Source: JAHOYW01 sp964515915
GTDB taxonomy: Bacteria; Verrucomicrobiota; Lentisphaeria; Victivallales; Victivallaceae
Direction: 5' to 3'
Assembly (NCBI GenBank): GCA_964515915.1
Contig: CAZEXM010000116.1
Span: 1-8,706 of the forward strand
DNA length: 8,706 bases
Below, in pieces: positions 1 to 6,735 of the stretch. Within the stretch, counting starts at the first letter, position 1. The number at the start of each line of letters is the position of its first letter. The translations under genes and the position numbers were made by a program. The notes beneath the pieces are model-generated. The model worked only from the letters and a program-made list of their open reading frames with translations. It made no database searches and had not been told where the DNA came from.

Positions 1-50
1 GTTGTGCTACATTAATTTGTGAAAAAAATACGAAGTTTTAAATTTTACAG

Positions 51-56
51 TATAAT
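51..56 (+). promoter_or_regulatory. Probable -10 element upstream of the antioxidant cluster
   Basis: A perfect TATAAT lies 67 bp ahead of the desulfoferrodoxin start, in AT-rich DNA. No convincing -35 hexamer sits 16-18 bp upstream (the bases there read ATACGA), and there is no extended -10 TG. If the promoter is real it may need an activator or rely on the A-rich tract at 22-28. Transcription would start near 62-64, at the left edge of the inverted repeat. The role is inferred from sequence and position only. Confidence 0.5.
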
Positions 57-60
57 GGCT

Positions 61-84
61 CTTGCGAAATACAAATTTCGCAAG
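61..84. promoter_or_regulatory. Perfect 10-bp inverted repeat at the transcription start (operator or 5' mRNA hairpin)
   Basis: CTTGCGAAAT at 61-70 is repeated in exact reverse complement (ATTTCGCAAG) at 75-84, with an ACAA loop. It begins 5 bp after the TATAAT box, so it covers the probable transcription start. It could be a repressor operator or, once transcribed, a stem-loop at the very 5' end of the mRNA. It does not match the PerR box I know. There is no U tract after it, and it lies well before the ribosome binding site, so it is not a simple terminator. Confidence 0.55.
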
Positions 85-123
85 AGAGAAGTCTTAAAAA
101 GGGTTTAGCAAAGGAGGAATATT

Positions 124-519
124 ATGCCGAAGAGAATGGAAGTGTACAAGTGCGGCAAAGGGATAATCGTTGAAGTTCTCACGGGAGAAGCTTGCGGAAC
201 TTCATGTTGTGAATTATCCTGTTGTGGAGAAGCCATGGAACTTCAAAAGGCCAACACGGTGGATGCGGCTAAAGAAAAACATGTCCCGGTACTTGAGTCC
301 AAAGAATGCGGAGTTCTGGTCAAGGTCGGGACAGTGCCTCATCCGATGCTGGAGGAACATTCGATTTTATGGGTCGAAGTAGTTAACGGCGATTATGTCA
401 ACCGGAAGTATTTACATCCTGGAAACGCGCCGGAAGCAGAGTTTTACGTCGGCAGACAGGCCGGCTTGATAATCAGGGCCTATTGTAATCTGCACGGGCT
501 CTGGGAGAGCAGAATATAA
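124..519 (+). CDS. dfx: Desulfoferrodoxin / superoxide reductase
   Basis: This 131-residue cytoplasmic protein reduces superoxide to hydrogen peroxide without making O2, using electrons from rubredoxin. The catalytic C-terminal domain is complete. The ligands of the Fe(His4Cys) centre are His53, His73, His79, His124 and Cys121 (YCNLHG), and the active-site Glu51-Lys52 precede His53 (EKHVP). The N-terminal desulforedoxin-like domain (about 1-40) is unusual. The normal CxxC is reduced to a single Cys10, with Lys at the aligned place of the second Cys, while extra cysteines appear at 24, 28 and 29 before the usual CC pair (33-34). Centre I is therefore altered. AAGGAGG at 111-117 supports the ATG at 124. 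It is the first gene of the cluster, 18 nt before the peroxiredoxin. Confidence 0.95.
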   Translation: MPKRMEVYKCGKGIIVEVLTGEACGTSCCELSCCGEAMELQKANTVDAAKEKHVPVLESKECGVLVKVGTVPHPMLEEHSILWVEVVNGDYVNRKYLHPGNAPEAEFYVGRQAGLIIRAYCNLHGLWESRI

Positions 520-537
520 ATACAAAAGGAGTACAAA

Positions 538-1125
538 ATGTCGAGTTTAGTAACAAAAGAAGCCCCGGATTTTACCGCTCAGGCAGTAATGCCGGATAAT
601 ACGATCAAAGAGGATTTTTCACTGTCGGCATTGCGCGGCAAATACATTGTTTTATTTTTTTATCCTCTGGATTTTACTTTTGTTTGTCCTACTGAAATCA
701 TCGCTTTCAACCGGAAGCTGGATGAATTTAAACAGCGTGGTGTCGAAGTAGTGGGAGTCTCTGTTGACTCGCAGTTCAGTCACTTCGCGTGGAAAAACAC
801 TAAGCCGGAAGATGGCGGAATCGGCAATATCCAATTCCCGCTGGTGGCTGACCTGTCAAAAAATATCGCCAGGGATTACGGCGTATTGTTTGGTGAAGAA
901 ATCGCATTACGGGGATTGTTCCTGATTGACAAAGAAGGAATAGTCAGGCACTGCGTTATCAATGATCTGCCTCTGGGCAGAAACGTTGACGAAACTCTGC
1001 GCATGGTTGACGCGCTGCAGTTCTTTGAAGCAAACGGCGAAGTATGCCCGGCTAACTGGCGTAAAGGCGACGACGGAATGGACCCTTCCGCTGACGGCGT
1101 AGCCAGTTATCTGGCGAAACATTAA
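538..1125 (+). CDS. Typical 2-Cys peroxiredoxin (AhpC/Prx1 family)
   Basis: The product is a 195-residue thiol peroxidase that reduces H2O2 and organic peroxides in the cytoplasm, so it can remove the peroxide made by the upstream superoxide reductase. The peroxidatic Cys50 sits in the family motif (Pro43, Thr47, FVCPTE). The resolving Cys170 is in GEVCPANW, giving the head-to-tail disulfide dimer of this class. A GGIG motif near residue 94 matches the GGLG of overoxidation-sensitive enzymes, but the C-terminal YF is replaced by Tyr-Leu, so sensitivity cannot be assumed. No AhpF is nearby; the reductant may be thioredoxin or, as in some anaerobes, the rubredoxin next door (inference). AAAGGAG at 525-531 supports the start, and rubredoxin follows after 18 nt. 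Confidence 0.95.
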   Translation: MSSLVTKEAPDFTAQAVMPDNTIKEDFSLSALRGKYIVLFFYPLDFTFVCPTEIIAFNRKLDEFKQRGVEVVGVSVDSQFSHFAWKNTKPEDGGIGNIQFPLVADLSKNIARDYGVLFGEEIALRGLFLIDKEGIVRHCVINDLPLGRNVDETLRMVDALQFFEANGEVCPANWRKGDDGMDPSADGVASYLAKH

Positions 1126-1143
1126 AACAGAGAGGAAAAGATC

Positions 1144-1308
1144 ATGAAAAAGTATGTATGTGATGTATGTGGTTACGTTTACGACCCGGAAGCCGGCGAT
1201 CCTGAAAACGGGGTGAACCCGGGAACTGCCTTTAAAGACATTCCGGATGACTGGGTCTGTCCGGAATGCGGCGTCGGCAAAGAAGACTTTTCCGTCATGG
1301 AAGGATGA
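1144..1308 (+). CDS. Rubredoxin
   Basis: This short gene encodes 54 residues, the normal rubredoxin length. Two CxxCG knuckles hold the single Fe: Cys6/Cys9 (CDVCGY) and Cys39/Cys42 (CPECGVGK). The conserved aromatic and loop residues Tyr4, Tyr11, Tyr13, Pro15, Pro26, Gly27, Trp37 and Phe49 are present. It is a one-electron carrier. In anaerobes it takes electrons from an NADH:rubredoxin oxidoreductase and passes them to superoxide reductase and flavodiiron proteins, all of which are encoded in this window. AGAGG at 1131-1135 lies 8 nt before the ATG. The gene starts 18 nt after the peroxiredoxin and ends 55 nt before the first reductase. Confidence 0.97.
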   Translation: MKKYVCDVCGYVYDPEAGDPENGVNPGTAFKDIPDDWVCPECGVGKEDFSVMEG

Positions 1309-1317
1309 AATGATATC

Positions 1318-1333
1318 AGGGCCGCAGGGCCCT
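1318..1333 (+). terminator. Short GC-rich hairpin, possible attenuator after rubredoxin
   Basis: AGGGCC at 1318-1323 pairs perfectly with GGCCCT at 1328-1333 across a GCAG loop and is followed by TTATTAATTT. The stem is only 6 bp and the T tract is interrupted, so this looks like a weak terminator or mRNA processing/stability element. It could set the relative amounts of the abundant small proteins upstream and the reductase downstream. The function is inferred. Confidence 0.35.
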
Positions 1334-1363
1334 TTATTAATTTCTGAAAGCGAGGAGGTATGT

Positions 1364-2548
1364 ATGAAAGTTGGGGTAATAGGAGCCGGCTCTGCCGGAG
1401 TCGCGGCGGCCCGAGTTATCGCTCAGAAAGGTGTGGAAGTTACGTTGTTTTCGGCGGAAAAAGTACTTCCGTATTTCAGGCCGCGTTTGCCTGAATTCGC
1501 GTTTGAACAGGAACCGCTGGACAATATTTTCATGAACAAACTTGAGTGGTACGCTGAAAATGGCATTAATCTCAGACTGGACTCAAAGGTAAAGGCTTTC
1601 ACTTCAGATTTTGAAGTTTGCCTGAAAGATGATAGTCGGGAAAAATTTGACGCCTTGATTGTCGCCACTGGCGGTGGTCCGGCAATTCCGTCATTTTTCA
1701 GTGAAAGCTCCGGGAAAAATGCTTTCCCCTTGTGGAATTATTCTGACGCGCTTGAAATAAGGAAACGGGTGAAATCCAGTAAGAAAATGGCTATTATTGG
1801 TGGTGGAATCATCGGGATTGAAACAGCTCTAAGGGCTGAAAATTATGGTTTACACATTACAATTATAGAAAAAATGACACACCTGATGTCGCGGCATTTT
1901 GGAGAAAAAGCTTCTGAAATCATTGAAATGCAGTTGCGTGATTATAATATGGATTTAGTGCTTAATGACAATGTTCGCGCAATTGAAGACACTTATAATG
2001 ATATGACAATGATTGTCATGGAAAACGACATGGGCATTTTTTGTGATTTTGTTGTTCTGTCGGTTGGTGTCGAATTTGACACCGCAATGGCTGCGGAGGC
2101 AGGTCTTAAAACAGATTGTCGGATTTTGGTCAACGAACACCTGGAAACTTCGTCTTCCGGTATATTTGCAGCCGGGGACATAGCGCAATTCTCTATACCC
2201 ACACCCTGTTCGGCAAAAGAAGCTTTACAGCAAGGGAAAGTAGCCGGAAGCAATGTCCTGGCTTATTTAAATAATATGGAGTTGCAAAGTTACGAAGTGC
2301 AGCCGGTACCTGTACGTCTGAAATATAAGAACTTTGAACTTTATTCTATCGGGGAAGTTCCCGGAATTGACAACGAGGAGAAAGTTCTTGATATTCAAGA
2401 TATGAAAGTTTATCGCAGTTGCGTCTACGAAAAGAGTGCTTTGGCCGGTGTGCAGATGGTCGGTTCAAATAAAGATTCCATGAAATATCAAAAAGAATTT
2501 TTATTGGGAAAAGTATGGAGAAAATTAAAGAACACTAAGATATATTGA
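1364..2548 (+). CDS. FAD-dependent NAD(P)H:rubredoxin oxidoreductase-like protein, copy 1
   Basis: The 394-residue protein belongs to the pyridine nucleotide-disulfide oxidoreductase family. It has an N-terminal FAD Rossmann motif GAGSAG (7-12), an LPYFRPRL segment (35-42) like that of clostridial NADH:rubredoxin oxidoreductase, a second NAD(P)-binding motif GGGIIG (146-151) and the FAD-contacting FAAGD (268-272). No redox-active CxxC or CxxxxC is seen, which fits a reductase that passes electrons straight to a carrier such as the rubredoxin encoded just upstream. GAGGAGG at 1352-1358, 5 nt before the ATG at 1364, fixes the start; an in-frame ATG at 1247 lies inside rubredoxin and lacks family homology. 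The partner is inferred from the neighbourhood; a nitrite- or ferredoxin-reductase-like role is less likely. Confidence 0.85.
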   Translation: MKVGVIGAGSAGVAAARVIAQKGVEVTLFSAEKVLPYFRPRLPEFAFEQEPLDNIFMNKLEWYAENGINLRLDSKVKAFTSDFEVCLKDDSREKFDALIVATGGGPAIPSFFSESSGKNAFPLWNYSDALEIRKRVKSSKKMAIIGGGIIGIETALRAENYGLHITIIEKMTHLMSRHFGEKASEIIEMQLRDYNMDLVLNDNVRAIEDTYNDMTMIVMENDMGIFCDFVVLSVGVEFDTAMAAEAGLKTDCRILVNEHLETSSSGIFAAGDIAQFSIPTPCSAKEALQQGKVAGSNVLAYLNNMELQSYEVQPVPVRLKYKNFELYSIGEVPGIDNEEKVLDIQDMKVYRSCVYEKSALAGVQMVGSNKDSMKYQKEFLLGKVWRKLKNTKIY

Positions 2549-2577
2549 ATACCGCGGACAAAACAGATAATGCGGTA
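2545..2577 (+). promoter_or_regulatory. Possible weak promoter with inverted repeat between the two reductase genes
   Basis: The 118-nt space between the reductases holds TTGAAT (2545-2550) and GATAAT (2566-2571), 15 bp apart, which is short for a sigma-70 promoter. TACCGC (2550-2555) and GCGGTA (2572-2577) form a 6-bp inverted repeat around the putative -10. This could give copy 2 separate control, but both signals are weak. I see nothing else in the rest of the spacer except the AAGGA ribosome binding site at 2655-2659. Confidence 0.22.
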
Positions 2578-2666
2578 CCGGCAAAGAGCAGGATACGGTT
2601 TTATCACAATTTCCTGCATTCACGCAAGCGGATTCGGCGGCAACTTGATCAAGGAAGGAAAGAACC

Positions 2667-3859
2667 ATGAGAGTTGGAATAATAGGAGCTGGATTTGCCG
2701 GGGTTGAGGCGGCACAGGCCATCGCTCGGGAGGGCGTGGAGGTTACGCTGTTTTCAGCGGAAAAAGTACTTCCGTATTCCAGGCATCGCCTGCCTGAATT
2801 CGCCTTCGGACAGGAAGATTTTGAGGATATTTTTTTTACAAACTTGAATGGTATGCCGAGAACGGCATTGACCTCAGACTGGATTCCAAAATAAAGGCTT
2901 TCACTTCCGGCTTTGAAGTTTGCCTGGAAGACAAGAGCCGGGAAAAATTTGACGCCTTGGTTATCGCTACCGGCGCCGATCCGGTAATTCCGCCTTTTAT
3001 CCGGGAAAGCTCCGCAAAAGCTATTTTCCCGATGTGGAATTATCCTGAGGCGCTTGAAATAAGAAAACGGATAAAGATCAATAAACAAGTAGCTATTATC
3101 GGTGGTGGACTCAACGGAACTGAATCAGCATTAAGGGCTGAAGATAATGATTTAGACATTACGCTTATAGAAAAGATGCCGCACCTGTTGTCGCGGTATT
3201 TTGGTAAAAAAGCTTCCGGAGTGATTGAAGCGCAGTTGCGTATGCGCAATATAACTTTAATGCTTAATGACCGGGTCAGCGCGATTGAAGAATCTTATAA
3301 TAATATGACCATGGTTGATATGGAAAACGGGGGAGCTTTTCTGTGTGATTTTATCGTTCTGACCATTGGGTCCAGGTTTGACACCTCAATGGCCGCTGAA
3401 GCAGGCCTTCAAACCGGGCGTCAGATTCTGGTGAACGAACATCTGCAAACTTCGTCTCCCGGCATATTCGCCGCCGGGGATATAGCGCAGTTCTCCCAAC
3501 TCCGGCCGTGTTCTGCTGAAGAAGCTACACAGCAGGGGAAGATTGCCGGATACAATGTATTGGCTTATTTAAATGGTAAAGAGTTACAGAGTTACGAAGA
3601 GCAGCCGGTGCCTTTTTATCTGAAATATAAGGACTTTGAGGTTTATTCTCTCGGGGAAGTGCCTGAAATTGGCGACAAAGAGAAGGTCCTCACTTTTGAA
3701 GCGATGAAAGTTTATCGCGGCTGTGTTTATGAGAAGAGCGCTTTGGCCGGTGTGCAGATGGTCGGTTCAAATAAAGATTCCATGAAATATGAAAAAGAGT
3801 TTTTATTGGGAAAAATATGGAGCAAAATAAAGGGAACCAAGGTATGCTGGACAGTATAA
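2667..3859 (+). pseudogene. Rubredoxin oxidoreductase-like protein, copy 2, interrupted by a frameshift
   Basis: This tandem paralog of the preceding gene has the same layout: GAGFAG at residues 7-12, then GGGLNG and FAAGD. The frame opens at 2667 (AAGGA 7 nt upstream) and reads homologous protein up to a run of eight T at 2830-2837. It then leaves the family sequence and stops at 2892-2894. The homologous reading resumes in the -1 frame from 2837 (Tyr-Lys-Leu-Glu-Trp-Tyr) without a stop to 3859. Adding one T gives 397 residues, collinear with copy 1 (394). The rest of the gene is well preserved, so this is a very recent mutation, a sequencing or assembly indel, or a slippage-controlled gene. 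Its end overlaps zwf by 16 nt. Confidence 0.85.
2830..2837 (+). other. Eight-T run at the frameshift in reductase copy 2
   Basis: Eight consecutive T separate the two frames of the copy 2 gene. Aligned with copy 1 (Ile-Phe-Met-Asn-Lys-Leu), nine T would give Ile-Phe-Phe-Tyr-Lys-Leu with no length change. A homopolymer of this length is prone to replication slippage, polymerase slippage and sequencing error. T TTT TTT also has the form of a -1 ribosomal slippery heptamer. Confidence 0.75.
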
Positions 3860-5265
3860 ACAAGCTTGATATAATTATTTTAGGCGCCTCCGGCAATCTG
3901 GCGCGGTTGAAGATATTTCCCGCCCTGTTCGCGCTGTTCTCGCAGGGTTTGCTGCCGGATAATGTCCGTTTTTTCGGATACGCGCGCAGCAGACTGACGC
4001 AGGCCGAGTTCAAGGAACAGATAATGCGGCATCTTACCTGCCGCTATACCCCGGAGCATTCCTGCGGTACTCATATTGAAAGTTTTCTCGCGCGCTGCTT
4101 TTACTGCGATGGCGGATATGATTCCCCGGATGACTTTACCGCACTTGGCGCGCTGCTGCGCAAGGGCGGCAACCGGCTTTTTTACCTGGCTCTGCCGCCG
4201 GCGGTTTTCCCGGCGGTCACTAAGGCCGTCGGCGCGGCGGGGCTGCTGAAAAATGACGCGGACAAGTCATGGATACGCATTGTTGTTGAAAAACCCTTCG
4301 GCCGCGACCGGGTTTCATCCGATAAGCTGAACAATGCATTACTCAGGGAATTTTCCGAGGAACAGATTTACCGGATTGATCATTATCTGGGCAAGGAGAT
4401 GGTGCAGAATATTATGGTGTTGCGTTTTGCCAACCAGATATTCAAGCCGCTGTGGAACTCCAAACATATTAAATGTGTGAAAATCGACTGGCAGGAGGAT
4501 ATTGGAATCGAAGAGCGCGGCGGTTATTTTGACGACTACGGCATTATCCGGGACGTAATCCAGAATCATCTGTTGCAGATTATTACTTTAATCGCCATGA
4601 ACGAGCCGGAATCGCTGTCCGCTGATGCTGTCCGCGACCGTAAACTTGAAGTTTTGCGCGACATTGAAGCAGTTTCCGGCAAAGACATTATGCTGGGGCA
4701 ATACAGCACTTATACTGATGATCCGCAGGTTCCGGATGATTCGCTTACCCCGACTTTCGCGAATCTTCGCCTCAGGATTAACAGCGACGAATGGCGCGAC
4801 GTACCGTTTATCATCCGTGCCGGCAAAGGGCTGCCGCGTAAAAAAAGTGAAATACGTATTGTTTTCCGCACGCCCGGGGGTAATATTTTCTGTAAGCTTA
4901 ACGACTGTCCGCCGGCTAATGAATTAATTATCCGCATTCAGCCTGACGAAGGCATTCATTTCAAGATAGTCAGCAAAGTTCCGGGATTAAAAATGCGGTT
5001 TCAAAGCAAAGAACTGGATTTAAGCTACAAATCGGCTTTCGCTGACGCGATTATTCCGGAAGCTTATGAAAGCCTGCTGCTTGACGTCATTAACGGCGAA
5101 AAAGCCTTATTTATCCGAAACGACGAGCTGGAAGCCGCCTGGGATATTTTCACTCCGTTTCTGCATCAAATAGAAGCAGGTGGAATAAAGCCTAAACCTT
5201 ACGTTTTCGGCAGTGAAGGGCCTGATGAAGCATACCTGAAGGAATGCGTATGCAGGGAGAAATAA
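3844..5265 (+). CDS. zwf: Glucose-6-phosphate 1-dehydrogenase
   Basis: The enzyme oxidises glucose-6-phosphate to 6-phosphogluconolactone, the first step of the oxidative pentose phosphate pathway, and yields NAD(P)H. From the ATG at 3844 it has 473 residues, slightly short of the usual 480-510. Seen are the dinucleotide motif GASGNLA (14-20; the usual Asp is Asn18), Lys23, Arg48 in GYARS (the position that favours NADP), the substrate signature RIDHYLGKE (177-185, with Asp179-His180) and the general base His242 in RDVIQNH. AAGGGA (3830-3835) lies 8 nt before 3844 and favours it over the in-frame ATG at 3817. The start overlaps the reductase copy 2 stop by 16 nt, and the end overlaps pgl by 16 nt, implying translational coupling. 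Confidence 0.95.
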   Translation: MLDSINKLDIIILGASGNLARLKIFPALFALFSQGLLPDNVRFFGYARSRLTQAEFKEQIMRHLTCRYTPEHSCGTHIESFLARCFYCDGGYDSPDDFTALGALLRKGGNRLFYLALPPAVFPAVTKAVGAAGLLKNDADKSWIRIVVEKPFGRDRVSSDKLNNALLREFSEEQIYRIDHYLGKEMVQNIMVLRFANQIFKPLWNSKHIKCVKIDWQEDIGIEERGGYFDDYGIIRDVIQNHLLQIITLIAMNEPESLSADAVRDRKLEVLRDIEAVSGKDIMLGQYSTYTDDPQVPDDSLTPTFANLRLRINSDEWRDVPFIIRAGKGLPRKKSEIRIVFRTPGGNIFCKLNDCPPANELIIRIQPDEGIHFKIVSKVPGLKMRFQSKELDLSYKSAFADAIIPEAYESLLLDVINGEKALFIRNDELEAAWDIFTPFLHQIEAGGIKPKPYVFGSEGPDEAYLKECVCREK

Positions 5266-5892
5266 CTTTTTTTTTAACGGCGGCGGAGATGTATACTGCC
5301 GCCGTGGAGCTGATTTGCGCAAGCGCCGCAAAAGCGACCGCGCGTTCAGGAAGTTTTTCTTTACTGCTGGCGGGCGGCGAAACTCCGCTGCCGGTTTACC
5401 GCAAACTGCTTGACTTGTCTTTTCCGTGGGATAAAACAGATTTTTTTTGGGGTGATGAGCGTTGCGTGGATATGCTCGATGACGGAAGTAATTACGGCAA
5501 TGCTATGAAGGCTTTCCTGAAACAAGCTCCGGTGGCGCAGGAACATATTCACCGTATGAAGACAGAATTATCTCCATGCGAGGCGGCGGACAGTTATGCG
5601 GCGGAATTGCGTGAGTTTAAAAGCCTTAGCGGCCGGGAAAAGCTTTTTGACCTTGTTTTGCTGGGAATGGGAGAAGACGGACATACGGCATCACTTTTTC
5701 CCGGTTCTGAAGCTTTGAAGGAAAACGAAAAACTGGTTGTCGCGGCAAAATTGCGAGCGGCAGTTCCAAGAGTTACGCTTACTTATCCGGCGCTTGCCGA
5801 TTCGGAAACAGTTTTATTTATGATTAAAGGTAAGAACAAAAAATATTTACTGGCAAGCGGAAAGAGTTTTCCCGCGGCAGCAGTTAAATCTA
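5250..5892 (+). CDS. pgl: 6-phosphogluconolactonase, 3' end hidden in assembly gap
   Basis: The enzyme hydrolyses 6-phosphogluconolactone to 6-phosphogluconate, the step after Zwf. About 214 residues are visible. Motifs are GGETP (42-46), WGDER (67-71), GMGEDGHTASLFPG starting at 139 with the catalytic His145, and the PRVTLTYPAL strand. The family usually runs to 230-260 residues, so roughly 20-40 C-terminal residues and the stop lie in the N gap. AAGGA at 5239-5243 is 6 nt before the ATG at 5250, favouring it over the ATG at 5244. The start overlaps zwf by 16 nt. A nine-T run (5267-5275) and an eight-T run (5441-5448) occur in frame here. Whether the gene is intact cannot be seen. Confidence 0.92.
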
Positions 5893-5992
5893 NNNNNNNN
5901 NNNNNNNNNNNNNNNNNNNNNNNNNNNNNNNNNNNNNNNNNNNNNNNNNNNNNNNNNNNNNNNNNNNNNNNNNNNNNNNNNNNNNNNNNNNN
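5893..5992. other. Assembly gap (100 N)
   Basis: Exactly 100 N, probably a conventional placeholder rather than a measured length. It hides the end of pgl and the left part of a REP/BIME repeat whose remainder starts at 5993. No reading frame can be trusted across it. Confidence 0.97.
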
Positions 5993-6047
5993 CGGCATAA
6001 TGAAGACGTTTGCGCATATCGCGGTGTAAGGCTGCACCTGCGACTAC
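5993..6047. repeat. Left BIME copy (partial, entering the gap), contains one REP hairpin
   Basis: These 55 bp match 6681-6735 with only two differences (5998 and 6034) in the same orientation. The right part is a REP on the minus strand (6019-6047). GTAG lies at its foot, outer pairs TCGC/GCGA surround a bulged A, and the inner stem GGTGCA/TACACC encloses a GCCT loop. The first bases, CGGCA, are the 3' arm of a second REP whose 5' part must lie in the N gap. Confidence 0.85.
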
Positions 6048-6061
6048 GGTAAGGAACATTT

Positions 6062-6655
6062 ATGAAACGTGATAATGAAACAATACGTTTTTATCGTAAA
6101 CGGCTTCCTCATTGGGAAGTGCGTGACGGATTGTATTTTGTTACGCTTCGGCAAGCCGGTTCTTTGCCCGCGAATAAAGCAGAAGAAATAAGACGCATGA
6201 CCGAAGAATTGAAAATAAGGCCCGAAGATGAAAAAAATAAACTTCGGCGTTTAATTTTTAAACGCATGGAGGCAATTCTCGATTATGGACACAACGGCAG
6301 TTTGACACTGAGTCCTTATGCTGATATAATTATGGAAACAATTAAACATCGACACGAGCAAGATTGTTGGAGAATGATAGAATTTGTTGTAATGCCGAAT
6401 CATTTACATATGTTTTTTGAAAATAAAGGGCAGGATTTAGCAAAAACACTCAAAGATTTTAAACGTTGGACAATAAAGGAATTCAAAAAGAAAACAACGG
6501 GAAAATGTGATATATCCTGGCAAGCGGAATGCTTTGATCATTGGTCGCGAACTGCTGAACAGGATGAAAAAATCATTAACTATATTCGCAACAACCCGGT
6601 AAAAGCCGGATTGGTAAACAATTATCAGGATTGGCAATATGGCGGCTGGAACTAA
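6062..6655 (+). CDS. rayT: REP-associated tyrosine transposase (RAYT, Y1 HUH family)
   Basis: The 197-residue protein is of the IS200/IS605-like Y1 transposase superfamily. These enzymes cut single-stranded DNA at REP hairpins and attach to it through a tyrosine. The HUH metal-binding pair is His114 and His116 in MPNHLHMFF. The likely nucleophile is Tyr174 in NYIRNNPVKAGLV, the typical RAYT C-terminal motif, and the N-terminal FYRKRLPHW...YFVTLR block is also typical. AAGGA at 6051-6055 lies 6 nt before the ATG. REP repeats carrying the GTAG foot flank the gene closely on both sides, as expected for a RAYT with its cognate REPs. Such genes are usually single-copy and do not move as normal insertion sequences. 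It separates pgl from the flavodiiron gene. Confidence 0.92.
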   Translation: MKRDNETIRFYRKRLPHWEVRDGLYFVTLRQAGSLPANKAEEIRRMTEELKIRPEDEKNKLRRLIFKRMEAILDYGHNGSLTLSPYADIIMETIKHRHEQDCWRMIEFVVMPNHLHMFFENKGQDLAKTLKDFKRWTIKEFKKKTTGKCDISWQAECFDHWSRTAEQDEKIINYIRNNPVKAGLVNNYQDWQYGGWN

Positions 6656-6656
6656 A

Positions 6657-6735
6657 GTAGTGCCGGGTGTAGCCTTACACCGGCACAATGAAGACGTTTG
6701 CGCATATCGCGGTGTAAGGCTACACCTGCGACTAC
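6657..6735. repeat. Complete BIME: two inverted REP hairpins downstream of rayT
   Basis: A + strand REP (6657-6685) and a minus strand REP (6707-6735) face each other across a 21-nt spacer. Each has GTAG at its foot, a 4-bp outer stem, one bulged base, an identical inner stem GGTGTA/TACACC and a GCCT loop. Outer stems differ but both pair (TGCC/GGCA versus TCGC/GCGA), and the bulge is G in one and A in the other. The two arms can also pair with each other (24 of 27 positions, 6654-6680 with 6712-6738). It starts just after the rayT stop and could act as a transcription barrier before the flavodiiron gene. Confidence 0.88.

Noticed and set aside
18..49. Imperfect TGTGAAAA / TTTTACA inverted repeat upstream of the -10
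   Set aside because: Short arms in AT-rich DNA with a 17-nt spacer; this is easily chance.
1247..1363. Longer version of reductase copy 1 starting at ATG 1247
   Set aside because: The added residues overlap rubredoxin in another frame and lack family homology. A strong GAGGAGG sits right before the ATG at 1364, where the GxGxxG motif begins as expected.
2525..3088. Minus-strand open frame of 187 codons opposite the reductase genes, and other long minus-strand frames
   Set aside because: They are antisense to well-supported genes, show no recognisable family and have no convincing start signals. They look like shadows of codon bias.
3817..3843. zwf start at ATG 3817
   Set aside because: It has a poorer ribosome binding site, a larger overlap with the upstream gene, and nine extra residues ahead of a start that already sits just before the Rossmann strand.
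5893..6029. Reading pgl through the N gap to a stop at 6027-6029
   Set aside because: The gap length is probably arbitrary, and the residues after it come from the BIME repeat, which recurs at 6681-6735. This is not a lactonase C-terminus.
5993..6735. Two near-identical 55-bp repeats as a CRISPR or as ordinary IS terminal repeats
   Set aside because: They are internally structured REP pairs in direct orientation about 690 bp apart, flanking a RAYT. There is no regular spacer array and no target duplication that I can see.
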